From positions 567,195,152 to 567,259,151 of the forward strand of contig NC_081410.1 in the NCBI RefSeq assembly GCF_030272615.1: a DNA stretch of 64,000 nucleotides. Direction: 5' to 3'. How positions within the stretch are numbered: the first letter of the stretch is position 1; every line of letters starts with the position of its first letter. A program made the position numbers and the translations under genes. Under the pieces are notes generated by a model. That model made no database searches. It had not been told where the DNA came from and saw only the letters and a program-made list of their open reading frames with translations. This document shows positions 11,196-20,669 of this stretch, piece after piece. Source of the stretch: Cryptomeria japonica. Its lineage: Eukaryota > Streptophyta > Pinopsida > Cupressales > Cupressaceae.

Positions 11196-11500
11196 ATCAC
11201 ATACCAATTCCATTTACTATCATACACCTTATAATTTCCTTGTTCAAATATAACCTTCTTGTTTTTAACACTAATTTGGCTATTTGAGATAATAATAAAA
11301 AATATTCTTGGAATGAGTAATACATTAGAAATACATGTTTCACCTTGCATTGAAACATTGATAATTTGCCCAACTAGTTCAAATTTTAGTTGTTAATCAT
11401 CTCCTATGTATCTTGATTATTTTCTTATAATTTTGAATTTGTTGATATTACTAGTCATGTGACAAGTGGCACTAAAACAAGGAACTAGATATCATAATTT
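11196..11500 (-). pseudogene. old copia protease fragment
   Basis: Minus-strand reading from about 11500 down gives a degenerate protease start (CFSATCHMTSN, where copia proteins usually have DSGASxHMT). A GQI-type strand and SNVLLIPRIF follow, equivalent to the VLYVP motif that closes the domain. A KVIFEQGNYKVYD-like tail follows near 11230. Several stops are present and the catalytic DSG is lost. Same orientation and probably same source as 10030-10725. Confidence 0.6.
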
Positions 11501-12317
11501 ATAACATATTTTGAAGCATCTACAAAAAATATTTTATAACTTTAATCATCTTCTCCAATTCTAAATTTAATCATCATACCTCCTTTTTTCCCTTTTGTTG
11601 ACACTAAAAAATATTCTTCCTTACATCAAGAATCATTCATCGACAATTAATTAGTAATTCATTAATTATCTCATTTATGATTAATCACTCAAATATTTAC
11701 CACATTAATTAATCCTCATTTATTTTTTATTTATCACTAATTAATTATTATTATTTATCCCATCATGTACCATTTATCATTAATAATTACTATTTATCAT
11801 TTATAATTTTGATCTATTTAATTCAATAATATTTTATTATTCATTTATATGAGAGATAATTATCCATTTTTACCTCATCAATTAACCTATTTAGCAAATT
11901 AGCAACTTCCTCATTGATAAATCTATTAAATTAATTAAATAATTAATAATTATATTCTCACAAGTTGACTTTCTCTTTTACTTAGAAACTTCTTCTTCCC
12001 ATTTATCTACTTAATAAATTAAGTATCTTATCATTATCCTCCTAAGAGGTTAAATGATAATTTTCTACTCTCATTTGAGTTAAACGCACAAGTAGACTAG
12101 TCAAATAAAGTCTTTAATCTTATCCTCATCCTTAATTTTATTTTTCACTAGATTCTTAAAATACAATCATTAAGTCATTTTTCATATCTCAAGTGTTTAT
12201 CAAAGTGTACTCTATTGAAATACATTATCATTAAATATGATGTTATGCTCTTGAGTCACATACATATTGCTAATGAGCAAGTCACTACAACAAGTTTGTT
12301 CTAAAGTTTATAGTGAG
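11501..12317. other. AT-rich non-coding stretch
   Basis: No gene is visible. Positions 11640-11960 are dominated by reiterated ATTAATTATT/TTTATCATT words, a low-complexity AT-rich block. The rest is ordinary AT-rich intergenic or decayed transposon sequence. Confidence 0.6.
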
Positions 12318-12562
12318 ATTTTTTTTATTAAAATAAGAAATTAAGGGCGCCAACCCATTATAGATCTATCACCAACCATCAAAAATTAGAAATGCAACAT
12401 AACCAAACACAAAAGATAACAAAATAGGACAACTATAAAAATAAGAGCAGAGTTGGAGCCAAAAACTTTACATCCAATTTTGAAACAAATCTTTTCAGAC
12501 CATTTATCTTACATATTAACCTAAGAAAATGAAGACTAATTAATAGGAGATTTCATCCTACA

Positions 12563-13040
12563 TTAAACAATTGTGTAGGTAGATCCATTATTACCATCAA
12601 AACAATGATGTCTTACAAAAAAAAAGTGGTTCAAGACAAATACAAATAGAAAGAACAACATCATTAGCGATAACAACAATACCATTATAAGCAACAAAAG
12701 AGACATTGGCACTGTTATGAACATAATAATTAGTTTGGTAAACATCAGATATAAAAATAATAGAAGAAACCAAAAACCCAACATCACTCATTTTTACATC
12801 AAGAGCATATTTGGACTAGAAAATAGCACCAATAAGTAAATCAAATAGAACAACAAAATGACAAACATCAATAAAGGGAAAAATAGTAGGATGAATATTA
12901 CCAAAGGAAGTAGAATTAGGACAAACAACATTCTTATCAACAACTTGGTCAGAAGGGATAGAGCTATCCTCATAGGAAACTAAAGGAGGAGAGGATAGCT
13001 CAAAGAGATCTGAATCACTAGAGTCATCAAGGTAGATCAC
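12563..13040 (-). pseudogene. possible ORF1 C-terminal region of the LINE remnant
   Basis: Open stretches at 12816-13040 (DDSSDSDLFELSSPP, acidic and Ser-rich) and 12597-12791 follow ORF1 in the same direction. Acidic, low-complexity C-termini after the zinc knuckle are common in plant LINE ORF1. No domain is recognised and the frame changes at about 12800. It may be ordinary decayed sequence. Confidence 0.4.
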
Positions 13041-14070
13041 AAGATTTTGATGCTAAGAATTAGTCCACTAAGAGGAAGGGTGCTTGCAAGAACCACGAGA
13101 GCAGTCTAAGGCTAAATGTCCCATAGAAAAGTAGTGCTTGTACCTAAAACGAATGCTTTCATAATCAACCAATTGATTCAAGGGTGATCTTGTACCTACA
13201 AAACAACATAACCTAGAAGGGCTTTTGATAGATTAATATCAACCAAAATACAAGAAAATGATGTGTGAAGGAAGTTAGTGGTACTAGTATCCACCCACAA
13301 AAAATGGCCTAAGGTATTCTTGATTGCGTCATAGGAAAAACTACACACTAGAACTAAAAGGAGAGATGAGAAAATATCACCCAAATAGGGGAAACATCAA
13401 TGGATTTTTAAAGAGGGTTAAAAGAGGGGGTCTAAGGGAAAAGCAAGACAAGATGTGAATCCCACATCAACTCACGAGCCACTAAAATAGCATCCATGTC
13501 TATAGAAGAATTGACACCAACAATGAAAAATCCTCTAGTACAGAGGTAAATTTCCATCTTACCTACAACCAATTGAAGCCAATGAGAAGAGATCTAGCGA
13601 TTTATGTCTAGTAAGGAAGGCCAGAGATGGAAAAACTTGCAGACCAACCCTTTACTATAGAAAAAATCCTCATTATCTAACGACTCATGGCCTAAAATCA
13701 CCATAGGAGAAGCATAGGTACAAGGAATAGGCTTACGAATAGTGGTTTTAGCAAGAGAGGAAACTAACAATATTTTCTTGAGCATTTCAGCATATGAGGG
13801 ATGGTGACATGTAACACCCACTCTAACAAAGCCAACTAAGTCAGAAGATGAAGCTCTATAGCTGCTAGTAACAACCCCAACTAGAGGCGCAGGCCTGGGA
13901 GAAACATAGCTCTTAGGGCAACACCTCCGATCAAGTGAACATAGGTCCAAAACCAAATCGTACATAGGGGAACCATTGGCAATGGATGAAAGAAGGACCT
14001 CAAATCTATGAGTAGGGAGTGGGAGAAAGGATTTTGAGTTTGTATGGGCATGAAAACCTAGGAGCGTCAT
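13040..14070 (-). pseudogene. LINE ORF1 (DUF4283, degenerate zinc knuckle)
   Basis: Starting at the Met at 14070, 158 codons are open, followed by stops. Near 13250-13390 is the DUF4283-type block (KIHxCFPYLGDIF, AIKNTLGHFLWVDTST, CILVDINLSKALLG). Near 13080-13170 is a zinc-knuckle equivalent, VDYESIRFRYKHYFSMGHL. The His and final Cys positions are kept, but both first Cys positions are Tyr. Role in family: RNA-binding partner of the ORF2 RT. Inactivated. Confidence 0.72.
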
Positions 14071-14180
14071 TGGGAGAACTATTAATGCACTTGTTAAATA
14101 AGAACTAAATTTGTTAATGTTAGTGTGTTTATATTTTCAATCTCTTTATTTTTCATTTTCATTGTATACATGGTCTTTGT

Positions 14181-14438
14181 TTATTTATATTTCTTCTTCT
14201 TGATGTATTCACCCTCAAAATGATCAAGATGATTGCAATAATAACAAACCATTCCCTTTCTTTGTTCATTAATATTCATAACATGATGTCTTTTGCATTG
14301 AGGCTTGTATCTCTTGAACGAAGAGATAAAAATATTTTGTTTATTTAGCTTCAACATTTCTATTAGGTTTTTTATTTCATGTTGTAAGAGTATATCCTCC
14401 AAAGCTTTCAATTTCATAATAATCAATTTTCTACTCAA
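14181..14438 (-). pseudogene. copia Gag C-terminal fragment with zinc knuckle
   Basis: An 85-codon minus-strand ORF ends in MVCYYCNHLDHFEGEY followed by a Lys run. It follows CX2CX4HX4C with the last Cys changed to Tyr. The N-terminal half (LKALEDILLQHEIKNLIEM) resembles the helical linker before the knuckle. It has the orientation and position expected for the gag of the decayed copia gene whose protease and integrase lie at 10.0-11.5 kb, with the LINE remnant between them. It also lies within what should be the intron upstream of the pectin methylesterase exon. Confidence 0.62.
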
Positions 14439-14670
14439 TGTAAATGTAGCATTAAAAATATTAATATAATAATAATAAACTATTATAATTTATGAATCAC
14501 TAAAAAATAATATATCTAATGTAGCTGGAATCTTATCTTGATTTATGAATTATATAAATTGTGATGTTAAAGAGTTATGAATTTATGAATTGGAAGACTT
14601 CAAAACCAGGAGATAGTTTAGAATTCGCCCAAATGAATTTTGTGACTGATATTGTATTTGTGTGTTTGTG

Positions 14671-14681
14671 TGCACTTGCAG
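14671..14681 (+). other. 3' splice site of the pectin methylesterase intron
   Basis: A T/G-rich tract ends in TGCACTTGCAG, after which coding similarity begins at once (VSGNGFVARDM). The first exon base is the second base of an Ala codon. Plant pectin methylesterases commonly have an intron just before this segment. Confidence 0.75.
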
Positions 14682-15373
14682 CTGTTTCTGGCAACGGATT
14701 CGTGGCGAGAGATATGACGTTCGAGAACACGGCAGGGGTGGAGAAGCACCAGGCTGTGGCACTTTGAGTGGGCTCTGACCAGTCGGTGGTGTATCGGTGC
14801 AGCATCAAAGGCTACCAAGACACTTTGTATGTCTACTCCCTCCGCCAGTTCTACCGCGAAGTTGATATCTACGGTACCGTGGATTTCATCTTCGGCAACG
14901 CTGCGGTCGTCATCCAGAACAGCAATATCATCGCCCGACGTCCCATGAGCAACCAGATCAACACAATTACTGCCCAAGCAAGAACGGATCCTAACGAAAA
15001 CACCGGAATTTCAGTCCAGAATTGCATAGTGTCGGCGTCTTCCGATCTCGAAGCTGTGAAAGGGTCCATCAAGACATACCTGGGGAGGCCGTGGAGGGAA
15101 TACTCTCGCACTGTGTTTATGCAATCTACTCTGGGCGATCACATTGGCCCTGCTGGTTGGTTGGAATGGGACAGCAATTTCGCTCTGAGCACATTATACT
15201 ACGGGGAATACAGCAACACCGGAGGTGGCGCAGGAACGTCAAAACGTGTGAATTGGCCTGGCTTTCACGTCATCACCAGTGCCACTGAAGCCGCCAAGTT
15301 CACAGTTGCTCAATTAATCTCTGGGACCTCATGGTTTCCAGCTACAGGAGTCGCTTTTACTTCAGGCTTGTAA
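14682..15373 (+). pseudogene. pectin methylesterase, 3' exon, premature stop
   Basis: Encodes the C-terminal three quarters of a plant pectin methylesterase (carbohydrate esterase family 8), a cell-wall enzyme that removes methyl esters from homogalacturonan. Visible motifs: GFVARDMTFENTAG, HQAVAL, GYQDTLY (Asp near 14819), GTVDFIFGNA (catalytic Asp near 14882) and LGRPW (substrate Arg at 15086). It ends in the usual ATGVAFTSGL and TAA. An in-frame TGA at 14765-14767 replaces the Arg of VALRVGSDQS; CGA to TGA is one C-to-T change. The N-terminal exon, with the pro-region and first catalytic segment, is absent from the 14.7 kb upstream, which is all transposon. Otherwise the reading frame is intact. 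It is a recent pseudogene or one allele of a damaged gene. Confidence 0.9.
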
Positions 15374-15618
15374 CTGATATTTACTATATACCTGTTTACA
15401 ATAATTTTAATTGCTATTCAATTTGTTGTATAAACATCGCGAATAATTTGCTTATGACATCGGAGCAATCTGCCACGGCTTTATTCTCAGTCAAACAGCG
15501 TAAAGAAACACAGTTGAAATTGTCATGTAACTTTGCTTGGTCTCCTTGCGGCAATCTATGGAACAATATGGAAGTGCCAATATTTAATTATAGATGATGG
15601 GGACTCTTATTTGTTTCT

Positions 15619-15625
15619 AATAAAA
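15619..15625 (+). terminator. possible polyadenylation signal of the PME gene
   Basis: AATAAAA lies about 245 bp after the TAA of the pectin methylesterase exon in sequence not attributable to a transposon. Position fits a plant 3' UTR, but this is a short common word. Confidence 0.35.
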
Positions 15626-15643
15626 CAAAGTTGCATATGTTAT

Positions 15644-15703
15644 GGCCATTGCAAACTATTCTGAGAGCTTTTTGGCATTTGCAAACTATTCTGAGAGCTT
15701 TCT
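15644..15703. repeat. two tandem copies of a 30-bp unit
   Basis: GCAAACTATTCTGAGAGCTT occurs at 15651 and again at 15681 with matching flanks (GGCCATT/GGCATTT). This is a small direct duplication just after the PME 3' end. Confidence 0.9.
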
Positions 15704-16104
15704 GGCAAGGGTTGTAGCATCCGGGTATAACCGGGAAAGAATTTCATCTCCTCAAATTAGATATAATGTTGCATTCAAAACTTTTTCAGAAAAAAAGTTA
15801 TATTTCTCTCATATTTTGAGACTCCTACCCAAATGCAATTTACCAGTGTAGATCCAATCTCCACAACAATTGACACCATCATATTAATAGGGTTACCAGG
15901 ATTATGTCAATTATGGCTACCCCATCAGCAATACTCTGGGCCTTGTATTGCACCAAATGAAAGAACAAGGAGTGACTGAAGATAGGTTTCAATTGCGATG
16001 CTACAGGAGAATAGCGTTCTTACAACATTAAGGACCATTGGAAGATCAAATTGTGTTTATAGTATTAATATATACAAGATATTATTAAATTTAATCACTA
16101 GAGA

Positions 16105-16218
16105 AGTACTAGAATTGTCACGCACCTCTATGTTTTCAATGGCATCGCCATTAACTAGAATAGTACTAGAATTGTCAGGCACCTCTATGTTTTCAATGGC
16201 ATCACCATTAACTAGAAT
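16105..16218. repeat. 57-bp tandem pair in unit A
   Basis: AGTACTAGAATTGTCA begins at 16105 and 16162, followed in each by the same CACCTCTATGTTTTCAATGG block. The pair is also present in unit B at 28270-28383, so it predates the A/B duplication. Confidence 0.92.
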
Positions 16219-17208
16219 AAGATGAGAAAATTAATCTGTCCTAGTTACAAGAGTAATATTATAAATCTATTATAAAGAAAGCTAGAAAACATTTGACTGA
16301 TACAATCTTGACAACAAATAATGGAGTTATGCATCATAGTTATGCGTGCAAAATCATTCAAATTGTAGACTAAACAAGCATTTAATACTCACAAACATCA
16401 TCGTCATTTAGAAGAGGCTGAGATGCAACTGCGACTAGGTCTACCTCATGTTTAAGGAAAGTAAGAGAATGAAATCATCAAAATAAAATAAATGGACAAG
16501 CAAGATCAAATCTTAGAACTCCCCATAAGATTAAGAGAAGAATATTGTGAATGCCCCACTCATTGTTGTTGAACTCTACAAGGTCAATTTGAATCTCTAG
16601 GGGAGCAAGAGAAAGAGGTTCCTTAAAGAACAATAGGAATCTTCTCACACACATTGTCATTTATAGAGAATAGTTAATATAGACTCAAAGTATTGATTGG
16701 AAATCACTAATATCTTACATATCACTAATGAAAAAGAGTGACTTCTAAAATATTAGTCGTAAAAATCCTTATGTCAAGTTGGGACATTCTTATAAGTCAA
16801 TTAGTTAGTAACATCAAACATGACAAGAGCACATTCCCCATGAATGTTGCATTCAAACAAAAAGAATAGCAATGATATTCATTTGCCACCTTAATCCTAG
16901 CCAAAAATAGAATACAAATGCTAGTTAAGGAAAAAAACTATAGAGAATTTAAATTTTGAAAAATAATTATGACAACATTCCATCAAACTTAAAAGGTTAA
17001 CTTAATCAGTTAGAAAAAACTTAGAATTTTCATTATTTAACTAAGAGTACAATTTTATTCAATAAACAAATGAATACACATATAGCATATTTTGATGGAT
17101 ATGATATAGTTGCTCACATATTTTGAGCATGGCCTTTGTTCATTATATTCAAGTATTAATTCATTAATAAGTTCTCTAGTATCATTAGTGATACTTATAT
17201 GACTATGA

Positions 17209-17596
17209 AGGTTGGCACCAAAAAATCCATCCTAAAAAACCATATCTGCATTGTGCTTCAACTATATCAATTGTACTCGAACTATTGGATAATTATAGTC
17301 GACATAAACATCACCGTTTTCATCTCTATTCCAAAACCGTACATGAAACTTTCACTTCATACGGCTTCTCAATGGTCATTAAGAAATAAAGAACAGAATT
17401 AAAAAAAGCACCAGAATATTCATAAATCGAACCAATGAGATTTCGTCTACAACAAATAATAGGAGCTTTTGAACCTATCTCAACCTTCAGTTTTTTTTGT
17501 GGGAGAAAGAAACTTGTGGAAAGGATTACTTCGTTTTGGATAGCCATTTTTATTTTAAGTAGATAGAAAGATCTTCTAGATCGGGGTTCTGGAGAC
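17209..17596 (-). other. probable organellar DNA insertion (group II intron 3' end)
   Basis: Units A and B match up to GACTATGA (17201-17208 and 29348-29355) and again from TATATGTGATAC (17597). In B only about 8 bp lie between, while A has 388 bp. The extra segment is less AT-skewed and contains a group II intron domain V on the minus strand at 17333-17367. A 73-codon minus-strand ORF (17326-17547) has no recognised function. Plastid or mitochondrial origin is inferred from the intron motif, and the source gene is not identified. Confidence 0.7.
17333..17367 (-). ncRNA. group II intron domain V-like sequence
   Basis: On the minus strand it begins AAGCCGTATGAAGTGAAAG and ends TGTACGGTTTT. 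It fits the 34-nt domain V hairpin of group II introns, with the catalytic AGC triad, a closing stem AGCCGTA/TACGGTT and an upper stem around a GTGAAA-type loop. This is the ribozyme core of organellar introns. Here it is a nuclear fossil without the rest of the intron. Confidence 0.72.
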
Positions 17597-17621
17597 TATA
17601 TGTGATACATAAATATACTTA

Positions 17622-17794
<173 letters not shown>

Positions 17795-18307
17795 CTTATA
17801 TTATGCACTCATAATCATTTATGTATCAAATAGATTATAATAAAATTTAAATTCAAAAAAATTATCAATTCCATTTTTAGTTGAGCTTAGTTATCTAATA
17901 GCTTAAGTCAACACCATGATTTCAAGATAAGAAGGAACCCTAACAACTCAACCGACAATCTAGAGTTAACCGAATTAGGTACTTAGTTTGCAACTCCTAA
18001 TCTCTATTCTCTATTAGCAAAACATGACCTTTCACCTGCTTACCTCCCATTCCCCATGATACTTTCCCTCCCTTCATAGAGAATAATGAATTTCCTACAA
18101 TCACTAAGTCAAAACAATGTATTTTGTCCAAAATCTCATCATTAGCTTTAACATGTACAAACATGATTAAATAGCTCAATAAAACTTTATGATTTTTCAT
18201 ATAAAATCATTCACTTGTGTATTTTGAACCACTATTGAATATATTTAAATAAAATCACATAATAGTGCATTAAAACATAGCAAAGTATTAGTGAACAAGA
18301 GGGATGT

Positions 18308-18329
18308 AACAAAGAGTCTAAGTAAATTA
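18308..18329. repeat. left target-site duplication of the LINE
   Basis: A 22-bp sequence beginning AACAAAGAGTCTAAGTAA matches 25556-25577 at 21 of 22 positions. The undisrupted site is at 30156-30177 in unit B. Confidence 0.95.
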
Positions 18330-18340
18330 GAACATTAGCT

Positions 18341-19429
18341 ATGAGCGGAGCAGGAGCAGGAGTGGGAGCAGGAGCAAGAGCAGGAGTCTTAGTTCATTCA
18401 GGTTTGAATTTGAATGGCCCTGGTGTGGGGTTCCCTGGTTATGGGGACCTAGGGGTTTCCCCTGTGACTCGTCCCTCTGCTAAATCAGATCCTAATCCCA
18501 CGGATGGGGCCTCAAACGGTACATGGGATGGTGGTACCCTGCAGAATACTACCAATGGTAAATATGTCATCCCCGACAAATGTGGTGGTGTTGAGGGCCC
18601 CAATACTGTAGAGGTCTTTTTTAAGATTCCATCTGCGGAGTGCAATAAGAAATGGGCTTCATTATTTGGGTCTAAGCTTAAGGGTAAGGCCATTTCATCG
18701 GTTCCGCATAAAGTTGACCTAGAGTCTGGTGCTTGCTCCATCTCTATCCCAGACTGTATTGTGGATCACAATATGGCTTACATGAACTTAGTCTTGGTGG
18801 GTAAGTTTGTAGGACCACGTCCCAAAATTGAGGCTGTTAGAGCCTGGGTGTCTAGAAAATGGAAGGATAAGGGTCAAATTGATGTTGTTGCTATGGTTGA
18901 TGGTTTCTTCACTTTTTCATTCTCTTGTGAGGAATCTCTTTGATCTGTTTTGGCAGGTGGTCCCTGAATGCTCGGCAAAGCCTCACTGGCCATCAAAAAG
19001 TCAGAACCAGGATTTAATCCCAAAGATTGGGAATGTAATGACGCCCCAAAGTGGGAACGGAATACTTTAAATTCTAACAGGAGTGTCCTAGATATTCCCA
19101 TTCAACTGGTCATTAAAATGGGTAGCTCTATCGAGATGAAACCTCAAGTTTCTCTCCCTCTGGAATCATCCCAAGAGGACTCAAGTCCTTTTATTGAGGT
19201 CAAACCCAAAAATAGAAGAAGGAATTCCCCTATTGGCCAATCTACTCTGGCCTCTTGGGGGGGTTCAACTAGAAATAGACAAAAAGTGGATTGTGGGTCA
19301 GATTCACGGGGGATGGGGAGGCCACCCAATGTGGTTAGTAGAGATAGGAAGATTCACGCTTCCATTGCGGACGAAGCCCAAAGAACGTTACCAAAAATGG
19401 GGATGGGATCCCCCTCTCCTGCTAAATGA
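18341..19429 (+). pseudogene. LINE ORF1, frameshifted and internally deleted
   Basis: From the ATG at 18341, 200 codons are open. A Gly/Ala-rich start (MSGAGAGVGAGARAG, from a GGAGCA hexamer run) leads into the DUF4283 domain (KWASLFGSKLKG, NMAYMNLVLVGKFVG, VSRKWKDKGQIDV). A stop follows at 18941, and the protein continues in another frame from 18968 (MLGKASLAIKKSEPGFNPKDWE). After NDAPKW it jumps directly to a Ser- and Lys-rich tail. The second half of DUF4283 and the CCHC knuckle are missing, which indicates an internal deletion near 19040. The last codon overlaps the ORF2 start (ATGA, 19426-19429). Role in family: RNA-binding chaperone of the LINE ribonucleoprotein. Confidence 0.85.
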
Positions 19430-20340
19430 AAATTATTTCGTGGAATATAAAGGGATTGAGTCATCCCCATAAGCATGATCTGCTATCCAACTTGGTTAGG
19501 GATCATAAGTCAGATATTTTCCTTGTTCAAGAGACTAAAATGCCTGGTTGTAAAGTGGAATATTAAATTGGCATTTTTTTAAGATTGTGGTGTTCATTGT
19601 GTTGATGTGGGTGGTGCTTTTGGTGGTATCATCACTCTTTGCAATCCGAGACTGTTATGTGGTAAGGTGGTTCTCTCTTCTCCTAATCACATTGCTACTA
19701 GATTCTATAATCTTAAAGATGGATCCTCTTGGATTATTTCCAACATCTATGCTCCTAATGGGAGAACTGCTAGGAAAGTTCTCTAGTCTTCCATTTGTCA
19801 TCCTAGATCGCTTTTCCCTAATGATAAATGGATACTTCTGGGCAATTTCAACACCCCTCTCTCAAACTTGGAGAAATCTAGGGGCATGCTTATTTCTATT
19901 GATAGTAGACAAGACTTGGCTGATATGATTAATTTTTTGAGCTTGTTGGACCTAGATCTTATTGGGGCTAAATTCACTTGGTCCAACAAACACAATGGGG
20001 AGGACCTCATACAAGTTAAGCTGGATAGGGGCCTTATCTTTCCTAACTGGATACAAAATACTTCTTGTAAACTCAATTCCTTGACCCGATTAGGATTCGA
20101 TCACTTCCCTATTTGTCTTTCAGTGATTCCGTTGTCTGGAAGAAAAGCGTACCCCTTCAAATTTGAGAAAATGCGGCTGATGGCCCCTGACATCCATGAT
20201 AAAATTATGAAGTGGTGGAATATTGATATCCAGGGTACAGCCATGTTTCGTATTGCCAAGAAGTTATCCAATGTCAAGTCCAATATTCAACGTTAGAACA
20301 AGTCCTCTTTTGGTAATATTTTCAAAATTAAAGATAAGCT
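19426..20340 (+). pseudogene. LINE ORF2 endonuclease domain
   Basis: The ATG at 19426 gives MKIISWNIKGLSHPHKHDLL and then FLVQETKM, the first metal-binding motifs of an EEP-fold endonuclease that nicks the target DNA. Later pieces in other frames are DLIGAKFTWSNKHNG near 19960 and SDHFPI-like text near 20100 (DHFPICLSV), the catalytic C-terminal motif. At least three frameshifts and several stops are present. Positions 20200-20630 are the linker to RT, with coiled helical text (HDIISKEEEFW) and stops. Confidence 0.85.
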
Positions 20341-20669
20341 CAAGTAGGATCTTGAGGAGCATCAAAAGCATATCCAAGATTTTGGGTTTGATAATGACAT
20401 CTCGAACAAAAAAATTGAGATTTTAACTAAACTGCATGATATTATTTCCAAAGAGGAGGAATTCTGGAAGTAGAGATCTAGAGCCTTATGGCTTAAAAGT
20501 GGTGACAAAAATATAGTTTTTTCATATGACGACCCTCAAGCATAGGGTTGTTAATAGAATCAGTAAAATTCAGGTTAGCCAGAGATGGATTGATAAGCAT
20601 GAAAAGATTTTCTAGGAAGCCATCAGTTACTTCACTAATCTCTTATCAGTTGATGACCCTCTTAATGCT

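Larger units (their letters stand above)
12318..14090 (-). mobile_element. LINE remnant with ORF1 joined to a 3' end, no ORF2
   Basis: The right part (13040-14070) encodes a plant L1 ORF1. The left edge has a LINE-like 3' end: on the minus strand a GGGTTGGCGCCCTTAATTTC segment leads into a T/A-rich tail at about 12318-12340. Between them only about 700 bp of weakly coding sequence remain, too short for endonuclease plus RT. It lies between a copia gag fragment (14181-14438) and a copia protease fragment (11196-11500) of the same orientation, so it probably inserted into that copia gene. No target duplication was found. Confidence 0.6.

Noticed and set aside
14575-15111. minus-strand ORFs antisense to the pectin methylesterase exon
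   Set aside because: They are shadows of the GC-richer PME coding sequence; the plus strand has all family motifs.
17326-17547. 73-codon ORF in the organelle-like segment as a maturase or plastid gene
   Set aside because: It overlaps domain V and lacks RT/maturase motifs. More likely intron sequence read by chance.
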